From assembly GCF_020616335.1 (NCBI RefSeq), contig NZ_CP085051.1, positions 310,001 to 374,000 of the forward strand: a stretch of 64,000 nt of DNA, given 5' to 3'. A program made the translations under genes and the position numbers. The notes below the pieces were generated by a model. The model made no database searches. It was not told the DNA's origin and worked only from the letters and a program-made list of their open reading frames with translations. The stretch is from Corynebacterium uberis (GTDB taxonomy: Bacteria; Actinomycetota; Actinomycetes; Mycobacteriales; Mycobacteriaceae). Position 1 is the stretch's first letter, and every line of letters begins with the position of its first letter. Shown here piece after piece: positions 26,842 through 34,765 of the stretch.

Positions 26842-27723
26842 ATGAGGATCTTTTCAGTTTTGCGGGTTGTTTCTGTGGTTTCTGTTGGCGTGTTGTCTGC
26901 GGGGGTGGCTGGTGCTGTTCCTGTGGGTGATTTTGTGCCGTATCCGGGTGCGCCTTTTGGGGGCCAAAAGCAGTTGGCTGATCGGTATGTGGAGCGTGTG
27001 AGTGCTGATGGGTGGGTGTTGCATGCGTCGAAGGAGGGGGAGGTTGTTCATGTTGCTGCGCCGTTGGATTCGGCGGTGACAACGGGGGAGACGTTTGGCA
27101 CGGTCAGTGGTCGGGTGTGGGTTGATGGTCAGGGTGCTCCTGAGTTGAGTGGGGCGTTTTTTGATATGGGCTATCAGGTTGGTTGTGGTGTTGAAGTGGG
27201 TGATGGTGTTGATTTTGAGGTTGCGGGCACTGTGGGTGTGGCGCCTCATGTGATGGCTGGTCGGGAGGATTCGCGTCATCAGTCTCAGGGGATTGAGGGG
27301 GGTCCGAGTGTCAATGTTGCTGGTGAGGCTGGTCCTTCTGTGGAGGTGTCTTTGCCGGACGGGTCGGTCAAGTTGGGTGCTGATGGAAAAGTGAAGCCCG
27401 AGGCTGGTGGGGATGTCACTGCTAAGGCTGAGCGGGGTAAGGACTCGGTAAAGAAGCGGGAGGTTGGTCTTGATGCTAAGGCTGAGGTTTCTCCTGCGGT
27501 TAAGGGGCATTTGACTCCGGGGAAGGTGACTAATGTGTCGCTTGTTTCGATGCCTGTGGATAAGGAGTTCATGCGTGCTGCGGGTGGGTTTACTGGTGCC
27601 CATGTTCAGATCAATGGGTGTGTGGGGCCGGTGTCGGTGCGTTCGTATGTGACGTTGGCGACGGCGTCGCGTACTTCGGTGGATTCTGTGAGTGTGTATG
27701 GCGATGCGCAGCGTATTCGTTAA
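26842..27723 (+). CDS. MspA-family porin-like secreted protein
   Basis: 293 aa with a signal peptide ending near AGAVPVG. The mature protein matches the MspA layout: a DGWVLHASKEGEVVHV strand pair, the landmark ELSGAFFDMGYQVGCGVEVG (compare GYQIG in MspA) and the C-terminal SYVTLATASRTSVDSVSVYG that ends the barrel. MspA proteins form octameric pores in the mycolate outer membrane. Odd: a charged, Gly/Lys/Asp-rich insert of about 90 residues in the middle, and extreme Val/Gly codon bias to GTT/GGT. First gene of the toxin locus, so it may be the outer-membrane exit; that is inference. Confidence 0.75.
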   Translation: MRIFSVLRVVSVVSVGVLSAGVAGAVPVGDFVPYPGAPFGGQKQLADRYVERVSADGWVLHASKEGEVVHVAAPLDSAVTTGETFGTVSGRVWVDGQGAPELSGAFFDMGYQVGCGVEVGDGVDFEVAGTVGVAPHVMAGREDSRHQSQGIEGGPSVNVAGEAGPSVEVSLPDGSVKLGADGKVKPEAGGDVTAKAERGKDSVKKREVGLDAKAEVSPAVKGHLTPGKVTNVSLVSMPVDKEFMRAAGGFTGAHVQINGCVGPVSVRSYVTLATASRTSVDSVSVYGDAQRIR

Positions 27724-27751
27724 GCGTTAATTGTGGTGGAAGTGGTTTGTC

Positions 27752-27994
27752 GTGGTTGGTGGTGAGGATCGTTCGGTAGCTTTGGCGGTGCTGCTTGGGG
27801 TGATCAAGGCAGTTGTTGGGGCTGTGATCGTTGTGGCGGGGATTGCTGCCAGTGAGCATTTTGGTCCGTGGATGGATCGTTGGGGGTATGTGGCGGTGAT
27901 GGTGGTGTTTATGGCGGTGATGATGGTTGGTGGGGCTCTGCTGGCTGGTGGTGTTGGTGGTGTGTGGGCTTTGGTGAGGAATCCTGGTAAATGA
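27752..27994 (+). CDS. Small two-TM protein of toxin locus
   Basis: About 80 aa, unrecognised. Two TM helices (LLGVIKAVVGAVIVVAGIA and YVAVMVVFMAVMMVGGALLAG). GTG at 27752 with GGAAG upstream is preferred; a TTG at 27731 would add seven residues (Met-Trp-Trp-Lys type). Its stop overlaps the start of the 1066-aa gene (ATGA), which implies coupled translation of a membrane protein with the toxin. Possibly a tether, chaperone or secretion factor. Confidence 0.65.
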   Translation: MVGGEDRSVALAVLLGVIKAVVGAVIVVAGIAASEHFGPWMDRWGYVAVMVVFMAVMMVGGALLAGGVGGVWALVRNPGK

Positions 27995-30900
27995 GTGTGT
28001 TGGTGGGGTTGCGGGAAGTGGGGGTGCGTGTTGCGGCGTGTGTTGTTGTGTGCGTGTGGGTGTTGTGTGTGGTGGGGGGCTTCGCGTGGGCTGAGACTCC
28101 GGAGGAGAGGTGTCAGCGTGAGACTGCGCAGTGGAATGCGACGATGGAGGCGCTGTGGCGGGCTAATCATCCAGGACAGGAGCCGGGTGAGGGTGCGTGG
28201 CCGCCGTATGTGTGTGTTGGAGGTCCTCAGGGGCCAGGTGGTAAGAGTGATGCTCCTGGTGGTAGCCGGGGTGAGGAGTTTGTACCGCGGGGTCATCAGC
28301 GTACCCATCGGTGGGATGATTCGGTAGGTAGTCCTGATCGGGAGCCGAAGACGACTTATGAGGGGTTTGATAGGCCGAAGTCGCAGTATCGCCAGGACAT
28401 GGAGCTATCGCCTTTGGATACCAGTAAGGGTGAGGTGTCTGGCGTAGGACCTCAGGGCACCAAGCGTGATGGTGGTGGTTCGGATTCTGCCCGGTCGAAT
28501 GTGCCGCGGGTTGTTTCCTGGCCTGTTGAGGTTAATCGTGGGGGCGGTGGGCCAGATGGTGGTGCGCAGGTTGTTCGGGTTGTTGGAGATGAGCAGGGCC
28601 GGCGGCTAGTTGTTGATGATCGTGGCGTGGCTACTGGGGAGGTGGTTGTTGCTGGTTCTGATGGTGTGCAGGTTGTGCGTGATGAGGGGGTAGCTGGCCG
28701 GAGGTTTGCTGTTGTTGAGGGGCGCGATGAGTCTGGGCAAGCGGAGGCAAGTTCGCGTCCGGGTTCTGAGCCTGTGGTGGTTTCGGGGGCAAAGAGGTCT
28801 GCTGGGGATGATGGTTTAGGGGGTAGTGCTTCTGGTGGTGGTGTTGGCAGTGGTGTGTTGGGGGTTGTTGGTGCTGTTGTTGGTGGGGCGGTTGTTGTTG
28901 GTCGTAGGGTGATGCGTCGGGATGGTGCGCATCGGTTGGATGTTGATTGGGGGCAGGGCCATAGGCAGCGGCTGGTGTTGTTGGAGGGGCCTGATTCTTC
29001 GCGTCGGCAGGTTTTTGATGTTGATGTTCCTGAGGGTGGGGGTTTGGTGAAGAATTCTGATGGGTCGGTTGATGTGGTTGATCGTAATGGGGTGATGGTT
29101 AATCATATTGATCGGCCGTGGGCTGTTGATGCTGCTGGTCGTGGTGTGCCGACGTGGTATGAGGTTGATGAGCAGGGCCGGTTGGTTCAGGTTATTGATC
29201 CGCAGCGTTCGACGGTGTTGCCGGTGTTGGCGGATCCTGATGAGAAGCGTGCTGGTGGTAAGTCGTCGCGTAAGAAGGGTAATCCTGCGCGTAGGCCGAT
29301 TAAGGATATTCGTCCTGCGCGTCCGGGGGAGGAGGTTCCGGTTGTTCGTACGTCGGGTAAGTCTGGTAAGGGATCGAAGGGTAAGCCTGGTGCGGGTTCG
29401 AAGGATGGTGTGAAGTCGCGTTCGGGTAGTGATCAGGAGAAGGTCAATAGTGGTGATTATGATGTAGTTCCTGGTCCTGGTGGGGCTCCGACGCCAGTGA
29501 AGAAGTCGCAGTCGTCGCGGCGTTCGCAGGGAGGAAAGTCGAAGGGGTCGGGTAATCCTGCGCGTAGGCCTATTAAGCGAGTTGGTCCGGAGCCTGTTGA
29601 GCAGAAGGCTGCGGTGTCTGATACTTCGGGTAAGTCTGGTGGGGGTTCGAAGGATGGTGTGAAGTCGCGTCGGGGTAGTGATCAGGAGAAGGTCAATAGT
29701 GGTGATTATGATGTAGTTCCTGGTCCTGGTGGAGCCCCGAAGTTAGTGGAGAAGTCGCAGTCGTCGCAGCGTTCGCAGGGTGGGGGTTCGAAGGGGCGTG
29801 GTGGTCAGGCTGCCCGTTCTGGTGAGGTGCCGTCTTATGCTGGTCAGACTGGGGAATTGACGCATAAGGCGCCGCCGGAGGAGTTACGTAATCAGGCGGG
29901 TGTTGATTGGTCGAAGAAGAAGGCTGGGGAGGGCAAGAATAAGGTTCGTGGTGCTGCGTCGGGGGTGGCGGAGCGTGAGCGGAGGAGTTTTGAGCGTCAA
30001 GAGGAGAGTATTCGTCGTCGGGAGAATAGTGATTCGCGGTTGACGAGGGGGTTGGCGAAGGTTGATCGTGCGGAGTTGGGGTTTGAACGTGGTGCTTCGC
30101 GTGCGATTGGTGAGGGGGTTTCTGGTGCGGCGCCTTTGGTGGGGATGGGTGAGGATGGTGGTCCTGGGGTTAAGGAGTCGTGGCGTGATGGTCCGGGTTC
30201 TTTGGTGGGGTTGAATGATGATGTTTCGGCTAAGGATGCGTGGAAGGAGACTGGTCGGGGGGTTGTGGCTGCTGATGAGTGGCAGGAGGGGAAGTATGGG
30301 GAGGCGTTGGGGGTAATTGTTGGTGGTGGGTTGGTGCCGGATAAGGGGGTTGGTAAGGCGGGGAAGGTTGGTCGTGCTGGTAAGGCTGCTGGTGGGGGTG
30401 CTGTTAAGGGTGGTAAGCATGCGGCTGGTGGGCGGCGTGCTGGGGGTTCGGGTAAGCCGGTTGGGCCTGTGGAGGGTGGGGGTAGGCCGGTGCAGGGGCG
30501 GGCTCCTTCGGCGGGTCGCCAACCTGCCACACATCGTGTAGACCGTGGGGTTGAAGGTCCAGCTCCCGCGTCGGCTACAAAACCCCAGCTTGCTCAAGTA
30601 AAAGAGCCTTCAGTAACCTGGCCAGATAATGGTCGTGCGCCGGAGCTGCATCTGCCCCACCCTCCGAAGGCGACAAAACATGGTAGGCCAGTCGACTCAG
30701 TCCGTAGGCACGAGCGTGAGGGGACTCCTACTCCCCTTAATAATCCGCCAAAGAGGGGAAATAGGCCGGAGACCGTTCAGCCGTATGTGAGTCCAAGAAG
30801 TGGAAAGTGGAGGTATCCTATCAATGCCAAGTGGGCAGGGAAGACTTATCCGCCGGACAAATTGCCAAAGCAACTACGTGAGATTGCGCCGGATGGAGTG

Positions 30901-31191
30901 AAGTTCACAGAAGAAGGTTTCCCGGATTTTACTGAGTTTGCTGCACGGTATAATGGAAAACCGGTGATGGTGGAGCTGTCCGAACTTGCCAGAAGGTCGG
31001 ATGTTGATGTGAAAAGAGCCAATCAAATATTCGGTATTGACGCCGGAGATTTGGGAATGGTGTGGCACCACGTAGAGCATAGCAATACCCTGATTCTCAT
31101 CCCTCTGGAATTGCATGATGTTGTAAAGCATGCTGGCGGGAGGGCTACCAATAGCCCGATAAGTGCTGCTCTAAGAAAGGTGTTGGGTTAA
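27991..31191 (+). CDS. Polymorphic toxin with C-terminal WHH/LHH-type nuclease
   Basis: 1066 aa secreted protein. Signal peptide 1-33 (ending FAWAE); Cys-containing N-terminal domain 35-80; disordered region with Val-rich beta segments to 280; a Gly/Val TM-like segment about 285-305; low-complexity basic repeats about 430-610; Gly/Lys linker; and a C-terminal toxin tip from VQPYVSPRSG (about 928) to the end. The tip has the HNH/Endo VII-type pattern W1025-H1026-H1027, LH (His1042) and HAGG (His1047), as in WHH/LHH nucleases of polymorphic toxins. Orphan tips and SUKH immunity genes follow. Likely an interbacterial DNase; targets and export route unproven. Confidence 0.78.
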   Translation: MSVLVGLREVGVRVAACVVVCVWVLCVVGGFAWAETPEERCQRETAQWNATMEALWRANHPGQEPGEGAWPPYVCVGGPQGPGGKSDAPGGSRGEEFVPRGHQRTHRWDDSVGSPDREPKTTYEGFDRPKSQYRQDMELSPLDTSKGEVSGVGPQGTKRDGGGSDSARSNVPRVVSWPVEVNRGGGGPDGGAQVVRVVGDEQGRRLVVDDRGVATGEVVVAGSDGVQVVRDEGVAGRRFAVVEGRDESGQAEASSRPGSEPVVVSGAKRSAGDDGLGGSASGGGVGSGVLGVVGAVVGGAVVVGRRVMRRDGAHRLDVDWGQGHRQRLVLLEGPDSSRRQVFDVDVPEGGGLVKNSDGSVDVVDRNGVMVNHIDRPWAVDAAGRGVPTWYEVDEQGRLVQVIDPQRSTVLPVLADPDEKRAGGKSSRKKGNPARRPIKDIRPARPGEEVPVVRTSGKSGKGSKGKPGAGSKDGVKSRSGSDQEKVNSGDYDVVPGPGGAPTPVKKSQSSRRSQGGKSKGSGNPARRPIKRVGPEPVEQKAAVSDTSGKSGGGSKDGVKSRRGSDQEKVNSGDYDVVPGPGGAPKLVEKSQSSQRSQGGGSKGRGGQAARSGEVPSYAGQTGELTHKAPPEELRNQAGVDWSKKKAGEGKNKVRGAASGVAERERRSFERQEESIRRRENSDSRLTRGLAKVDRAELGFERGASRAIGEGVSGAAPLVGMGEDGGPGVKESWRDGPGSLVGLNDDVSAKDAWKETGRGVVAADEWQEGKYGEALGVIVGGGLVPDKGVGKAGKVGRAGKAAGGGAVKGGKHAAGGRRAGGSGKPVGPVEGGGRPVQGRAPSAGRQPATHRVDRGVEGPAPASATKPQLAQVKEPSVTWPDNGRAPELHLPHPPKATKHGRPVDSVRRHEREGTPTPLNNPPKRGNRPETVQPYVSPRSGKWRYPINAKWAGKTYPPDKLPKQLREIAPDGVKFTEEGFPDFTEFAARYNGKPVMVELSELARRSDVDVKRANQIFGIDAGDLGMVWHHVEHSNTLILIPLELHDVVKHAGGRATNSPISAALRKVLG
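29278..29800 (+). repeat. Tandem repeats inside toxin gene
   Basis: Two imperfect units of about 250-270 bp encode GNPARRPIK...SGSDQEKVNSGDYDVVPG...SQSS. The blocks at 29278/29551 and 29395/29645 are offset by 273 and 250 bp, so the unit has had small indels. Confidence 0.8.
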
Positions 31192-31193
31192 TT

Positions 31194-31724
31194 GTGGTTG
31201 GGTTAAAATACATACATAATCATTTTTATGTAGAAGGAGATTTTGTTCGAGATGTTGAGAAGATATTGGGGAATCCACTACCGTCGGAATATAGAGAATT
31301 TCTTATAAATACTGGCGGTGGCTTACCCAGGTACGAGGGAACGCATGATGCTCCCATCCTCCCTTTAGGGGGGGGAGGGTTTGATGACTGGGCGGCGGTC
31401 GGGGAATTTTCGTCAAGTGGCGACCTCCTTTCTTATCTTGATCGAAAAGATGTATTCCGAAGCTGGAGGTGGGAATATCTAATTGACGATATGGTTCCTC
31501 TTGCGACCAGCACGACTGGCGTATGGGGTTTAGGGATTGATGGCAGGAGAAGGGGTAAAATTTGCCTAATCGACGAGGAGATCTCCGACCTTGAATTGTT
31601 TGATTATGAAGACGGGTTGGATGATCGTACGATAGCGCATCCGGGAATAATAGTTGCCCAGTCGTTTGGGGAATTTTTCCGAAGATTAGTTCCGTTTAAG
31701 ACGGTATATCCGGATTGCGATTAA
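31194..31724 (+). CDS. SMI1/KNR4 (SUKH) immunity protein
   Basis: 176 aa, SUKH superfamily, the commonest immunity family of polymorphic nuclease toxins. Seen: LPSEYREFLINTGGGLPRYEG, the family N-terminal signature, and a GVWGLGIDGRRRGKICLID core. GTG start 3 nt after the toxin stop. Clearly A+T-richer than the toxin gene before it, so it was probably acquired with the toxin tip. Expected to bind the nuclease domain encoded immediately upstream; inferred from position. Confidence 0.82.
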   Translation: MVGLKYIHNHFYVEGDFVRDVEKILGNPLPSEYREFLINTGGGLPRYEGTHDAPILPLGGGGFDDWAAVGEFSSSGDLLSYLDRKDVFRSWRWEYLIDDMVPLATSTTGVWGLGIDGRRRGKICLIDEEISDLELFDYEDGLDDRTIAHPGIIVAQSFGEFFRRLVPFKTVYPDCD

Positions 31725-31746
31725 CTGCAAATAGAAGGATTTTGGA

Positions 31747-32229
31747 ATGGGCTCTAATGATTCATTCGAGCATGTACAGCCGTATGTGAGTCCACGTACG
31801 GGTGTGGAACGTCTGCCGAGCAATTTTCATCTAGCTGGGCAAAAATATCCCCTGGAGGAAGTAGCACCCAAGGTTGCGCAGCGCTACCCGGAGGGAGTGT
31901 CCTTTGATGAGGAGGGTTTTCCGGACTTTGAGCCGTACATCGTCACAGCGGACGGAAAGCCCGTCATGGTTGAGCTCAATGAGCTCAGCGAGATGAGCGC
32001 GCTGGATGTCTATAGGGCCAATAAGATCTTTGGCATCTGCGCTCGTTCGATGGGACTTGCGTGGCATCACGTGCCCAACAGTCGGACCCTGATACTTATC
32101 GATCGTGCTTTGCAGCGTGCCGTGGTGTGCTCCGACGGCCATTCCACGAACGGCCCGTTGACGGTGGCGGCGTATCAGGAATGGAAACGCCAGCAGGCGA
32201 GCAAGTCAGCTGATGAAGGCGAGGAGTAG
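31747..32229 (+). CDS. Orphan toxin tip (WHH-type, degenerate)
   Basis: 160 aa with no signal peptide or delivery domain. It begins with the junction VQPYVSPRTG, shared with the full toxin, then SNFHLAGQKYP and GFPDFEPYI. It keeps AWHH (H107, H108) but has LQ in place of LH and CSDGHS in place of the HAGG segment. This suits a spare tip for recombination into the full gene, or a variant fold. ATG start with GAAGGA upstream. Paired with the SUKH gene that follows. Confidence 0.75.
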   Translation: MGSNDSFEHVQPYVSPRTGVERLPSNFHLAGQKYPLEEVAPKVAQRYPEGVSFDEEGFPDFEPYIVTADGKPVMVELNELSEMSALDVYRANKIFGICARSMGLAWHHVPNSRTLILIDRALQRAVVCSDGHSTNGPLTVAAYQEWKRQQASKSADEGEE

Positions 32230-32234
32230 CGGCG

Positions 32235-32732
32235 ATGAGTGTTGACTTTGAGATGGTGCGCCCGGGCGACATGCCTCAAGAAAACTGCATCCCGCAGATC
32301 GAGGCACTGACTGGTGCCCGCCTGCCCGCAGATTTCCGGGCCTTCCTTGAACAGTATGACGGCGGCGTGCCGGTCACTGAAGACGTCGGCGACATGATTG
32401 TGCTGCCCGATCCGGAGCTGGACGCCTCGCTGGATCGTTTTGCTACCAGCAGGGAGATCCTTGAGCACCTTCAGGGCGTTGAGTTCAACCCCTACTGGGC
32501 ATTCTTCTCAGAGGGTGTGTTGCCGTTTGCGGAAGGCAGTGCAGTGGAGTGGGGCATCGGTGTGTCCGGTGCCCACGAAGGCGAGATTGTGCTCCTGCAT
32601 CATGAGTGTGCCCCGGTGTCTGGGGTGGCGGTTCCGGCGGATGGCAGCGCGTCCTGGGAGATGGGCTCGCCGATGAGCTTTAGCCAGCTCATGGACGCCC
32701 TTGTGCCTTTAAGCTCACTGGTGGAGGACTAG
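32235..32732 (+). CDS. SMI1/KNR4 (SUKH) immunity protein
   Basis: 165 aa SUKH protein: QIEALTGARLPADFRAFLEQ, YDGGVPVTEDVGDMIVLPDP and AVEWGIGVSG. ATG start 5 nt after the orphan tip. Closely related to the protein at 36778-37266, and the tip before it is closely related to the tip before that one, so the tip-immunity pair was duplicated. Composition near the host's. Last gene of array A. Confidence 0.85.
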   Translation: MSVDFEMVRPGDMPQENCIPQIEALTGARLPADFRAFLEQYDGGVPVTEDVGDMIVLPDPELDASLDRFATSREILEHLQGVEFNPYWAFFSEGVLPFAEGSAVEWGIGVSGAHEGEIVLLHHECAPVSGVAVPADGSASWEMGSPMSFSQLMDALVPLSSLVED

Positions 32733-32771
32733 CCCGCCGCGCCCCCACTGCGACCCAACCGCACCACCGTC

Positions 32772-33707
32772 CTAGTAATAGAACGGGAACTCGGACCAGT
32801 CGGGGTCGCGCTTTTCCAGGAACGCTTCTTTGCCTTCTACCGCTTCGTCGGTCATGTAGGCCAGGCGGGTGGCTTCGCCTGCGAAGACCTGCTGGCCCAT
32901 GAGGCCATCGTCGGTGAGGTTGAAGGCGAATTTGAGCATGCGTTGGGCGGTGGGGGATTTGCCGTTGATCTCGCGGGCCATGGTGATGCCGGCGTTTTCT
33001 AGCTCGGCGTGGTCGGCTACCTCGTTGACGGCGCCCATGCGGTGCATCGTCTCGGCGTCATAGGTGCGGCCCAGGAAGAAGATTTCGCGTGCAAACTTTT
33101 GGCCTACCTGTTTTGCCAGGTAGGCGCTGCCGTAGCCGGCGTCGAAGGAGCCAACGTCTGCATCGGTCTGCTTGAAGCGGGCTTCTTGGCGGGAGGCGAT
33201 GGTCAGGTCGCACACCACGTGCAGGGAGTGTCCGCCCCCGGCTGCCCAGCCGTTCACCAGGGCGATGACTATTTTGGGCATGGTGCGGATGAGGCGTTGG
33301 ACCTCCAGGATGTGCAGGCGCCCCCCTTCGGCTTTTTCTCTGGCAGCATCGACAGTCTCTGCGGTCTCGCCGGTGGCGTAGCGGTAGCCGGAGCGGCCGC
33401 GGATGCGCTGGTCGCCGCCGGAGCAAAACGCCCAGCCGCCGTCCTTGGTCGAGGGACCGTTGCCGGTGAGCAGGACCACGCCAACGTCGGGGCTGCGCCG
33501 GGCATGGTCGAGCGCCCGGTAGAGTTCGTCAACGGTGTGGGGGCGAAACGCGTTGCGCACTTCGGGGCGGTTGAAGGCGATGCGGACGGTGGCGTCGGCG
33601 CGGGTGGTGCCCACGTGGCGGTGGTAGGTGATGTCGGTAAGGTCCTCGAATCCTGCCACGGTGCGCCATTGGGCGGCGTCGAAGGGCTGGGCGGTGCTGT
33701 AGCTCAT
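32772..33707 (-). CDS. menB: 1,4-dihydroxy-2-naphthoyl-CoA synthase MenB
   Basis: 311 aa crotonase-fold enzyme that closes the naphthoate ring from OSB-CoA. Seen: FNRPEVRNAFRPHTVDEL, GGWAFCSGGDQRIRG, GWAAGGGHSLHVVCDLTIA (oxyanion glycine) and a DVGSFDAGYGS active-site segment. The longer frame to 33746 is not used: TACCCT lies 6 nt before the ATG at 33707 on this strand. Divergent from menC with a 41-bp gap holding both promoters. The men pair stands between the two toxin arrays. Confidence 0.95.
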   Translation of the reverse strand: MSYSTAQPFDAAQWRTVAGFEDLTDITYHRHVGTTRADATVRIAFNRPEVRNAFRPHTVDELYRALDHARRSPDVGVVLLTGNGPSTKDGGWAFCSGGDQRIRGRSGYRYATGETAETVDAAREKAEGGRLHILEVQRLIRTMPKIVIALVNGWAAGGGHSLHVVCDLTIASRQEARFKQTDADVGSFDAGYGSAYLAKQVGQKFAREIFFLGRTYDAETMHRMGAVNEVADHAELENAGITMAREINGKSPTAQRMLKFAFNLTDDGLMGQQVFAGEATRLAYMTDEAVEGKEAFLEKRDPDWSEFPFYY

Positions 33708-33713
33708 AGTGCA

Positions 33714-33719
33714 AGGGTA
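33714..33719 (-). promoter_or_regulatory. -10 box of menB (leaderless)
   Basis: TACCCT on the minus strand, 6 nt before the ATG. Confidence 0.5.
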
Positions 33720-33734
33720 ACGGGCGCTAGCTAC

Positions 33735-33740
33735 TAGGCT
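33735..33740 (+). promoter_or_regulatory. -10 box of menC (leaderless)
   Basis: TAGGCT, 8 nt before the menC ATG. Confidence 0.5.
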
Positions 33741-33748
33741 GGGCAAGC

Positions 33749-34765
33749 ATGTCGCACCTTCCTGCCTTGTCTGAAATTTTGGAGCGCACGTACGTGGTGG
33801 AGCTTCCCATGGTGGCTCGCTTCCGGGGGATCACCACGCGCCAGGCGGCCCTGTTTGAGGGGCCTGCGGGGTGGGGGGAGTTTTCTCCTTTTGTGGAGTA
33901 CGCCGACGCGGAGGCGGCGTCGTGGCTGGCTGCGGGCCTGGAGGCGGCGTGGAAGGGGTTGCCACGGGGGCGTCGAGAAGCAATCGATGTCAACGCCACC
34001 ATCCCTGCGGTGGATGCGCAGCAGGTGCCGGAGTTGGCGGCGCGCTACCCGGGGTGCCAGACGTTCAAGGTCAAGGTGGCGGAGCCGGGGCAGTCGCTGC
34101 GTGCGGACGTCGCCCGGGTCGAGGCGGTGCGTGCGGCCGTGCCGGGGGCGCGCATCCGGGTGGACGCCAACGGCGGGTGGACGGTGGAGCAGGCGCTCGC
34201 CGCCGCAGCCGAGTTGGGGCCGCTGGACTACATGGAGCAGCCGTGCGCGTCGGTGGAGGAGCTGGCGCAGCTGCGCGGCCTGTTGCAGCGGCGCGGGCAC
34301 TTTGTGCGCGTAGCTGCTGATGAATCCATTCGCCGCGCCGCCGACCCCTACCGGGTGGCGCAGCTGCACGCCGCCGACGTCGCCGTGGTCAAGGTGGCCC
34401 CCCTGGGTGGGGTGCGCCGCGTGCTCGCGCTTGCCCAGGACCTGCGCGCCCAGCACATGGACATCACAGTCGCCTCAGCGCTGGACACCGCCGTGGGCTT
34501 AAGCGCCGGGCTGGCCGCCGTGAGCGCGCTGCCCACGATCACCGACGATGACGGCTCCGATGTCCCCCCGGCCGCCGCGGGGCTAGCGACACAGCAACTG
34601 TTTGCGGCCGACGTTGCCGCGCCGCGTCCGCTTATCGACGGCCGCCTGCCCACCGCTCCGGCGGTCCCCGAACCCGAGCGCCTCGCGGACCTAGCCGCTG
34701 ATGCGGCTACTGCCGACTGGTGGCGGGGGCGTATTGAGCGGTGTTGGCAGGTGCTTGCGGAGTGA
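33749..34765 (+). CDS. menC: o-Succinylbenzoate synthase MenC
   Basis: 338 aa enolase-superfamily dehydratase making OSB from SHCHC. Seen: catalytic KVK in FKVKVAEPG, metal ligands in IRVDANGGW, YMEQP and AADESI, and the second Lys in VVKVAPLGG. Leaderless start. The last about 140 bp occur again, decayed, at 26422-26558. A variant of the dispersed word (GGGGGCGTCGAGAAGC) lies at 33966-33981 and the 11-bp core at 34630. A degenerate toxin tip begins about 90 bp downstream. Confidence 0.94.
   Translation: MSHLPALSEILERTYVVELPMVARFRGITTRQAALFEGPAGWGEFSPFVEYADAEAASWLAAGLEAAWKGLPRGRREAIDVNATIPAVDAQQVPELAARYPGCQTFKVKVAEPGQSLRADVARVEAVRAAVPGARIRVDANGGWTVEQALAAAAELGPLDYMEQPCASVEELAQLRGLLQRRGHFVRVAADESIRRAADPYRVAQLHAADVAVVKVAPLGGVRRVLALAQDLRAQHMDITVASALDTAVGLSAGLAAVSALPTITDDDGSDVPPAAAGLATQQLFAADVAAPRPLIDGRLPTAPAVPEPERLADLAADAATADWWRGRIERCWQVLAE
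34630..34640 (+). repeat. Dispersed word, 11-bp core copy in menC
   Basis: GCTTATCGACG followed by GCCGC rather than CCCCC; compare the perfect version in the decayed copy at 26428. Confidence 0.8.
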
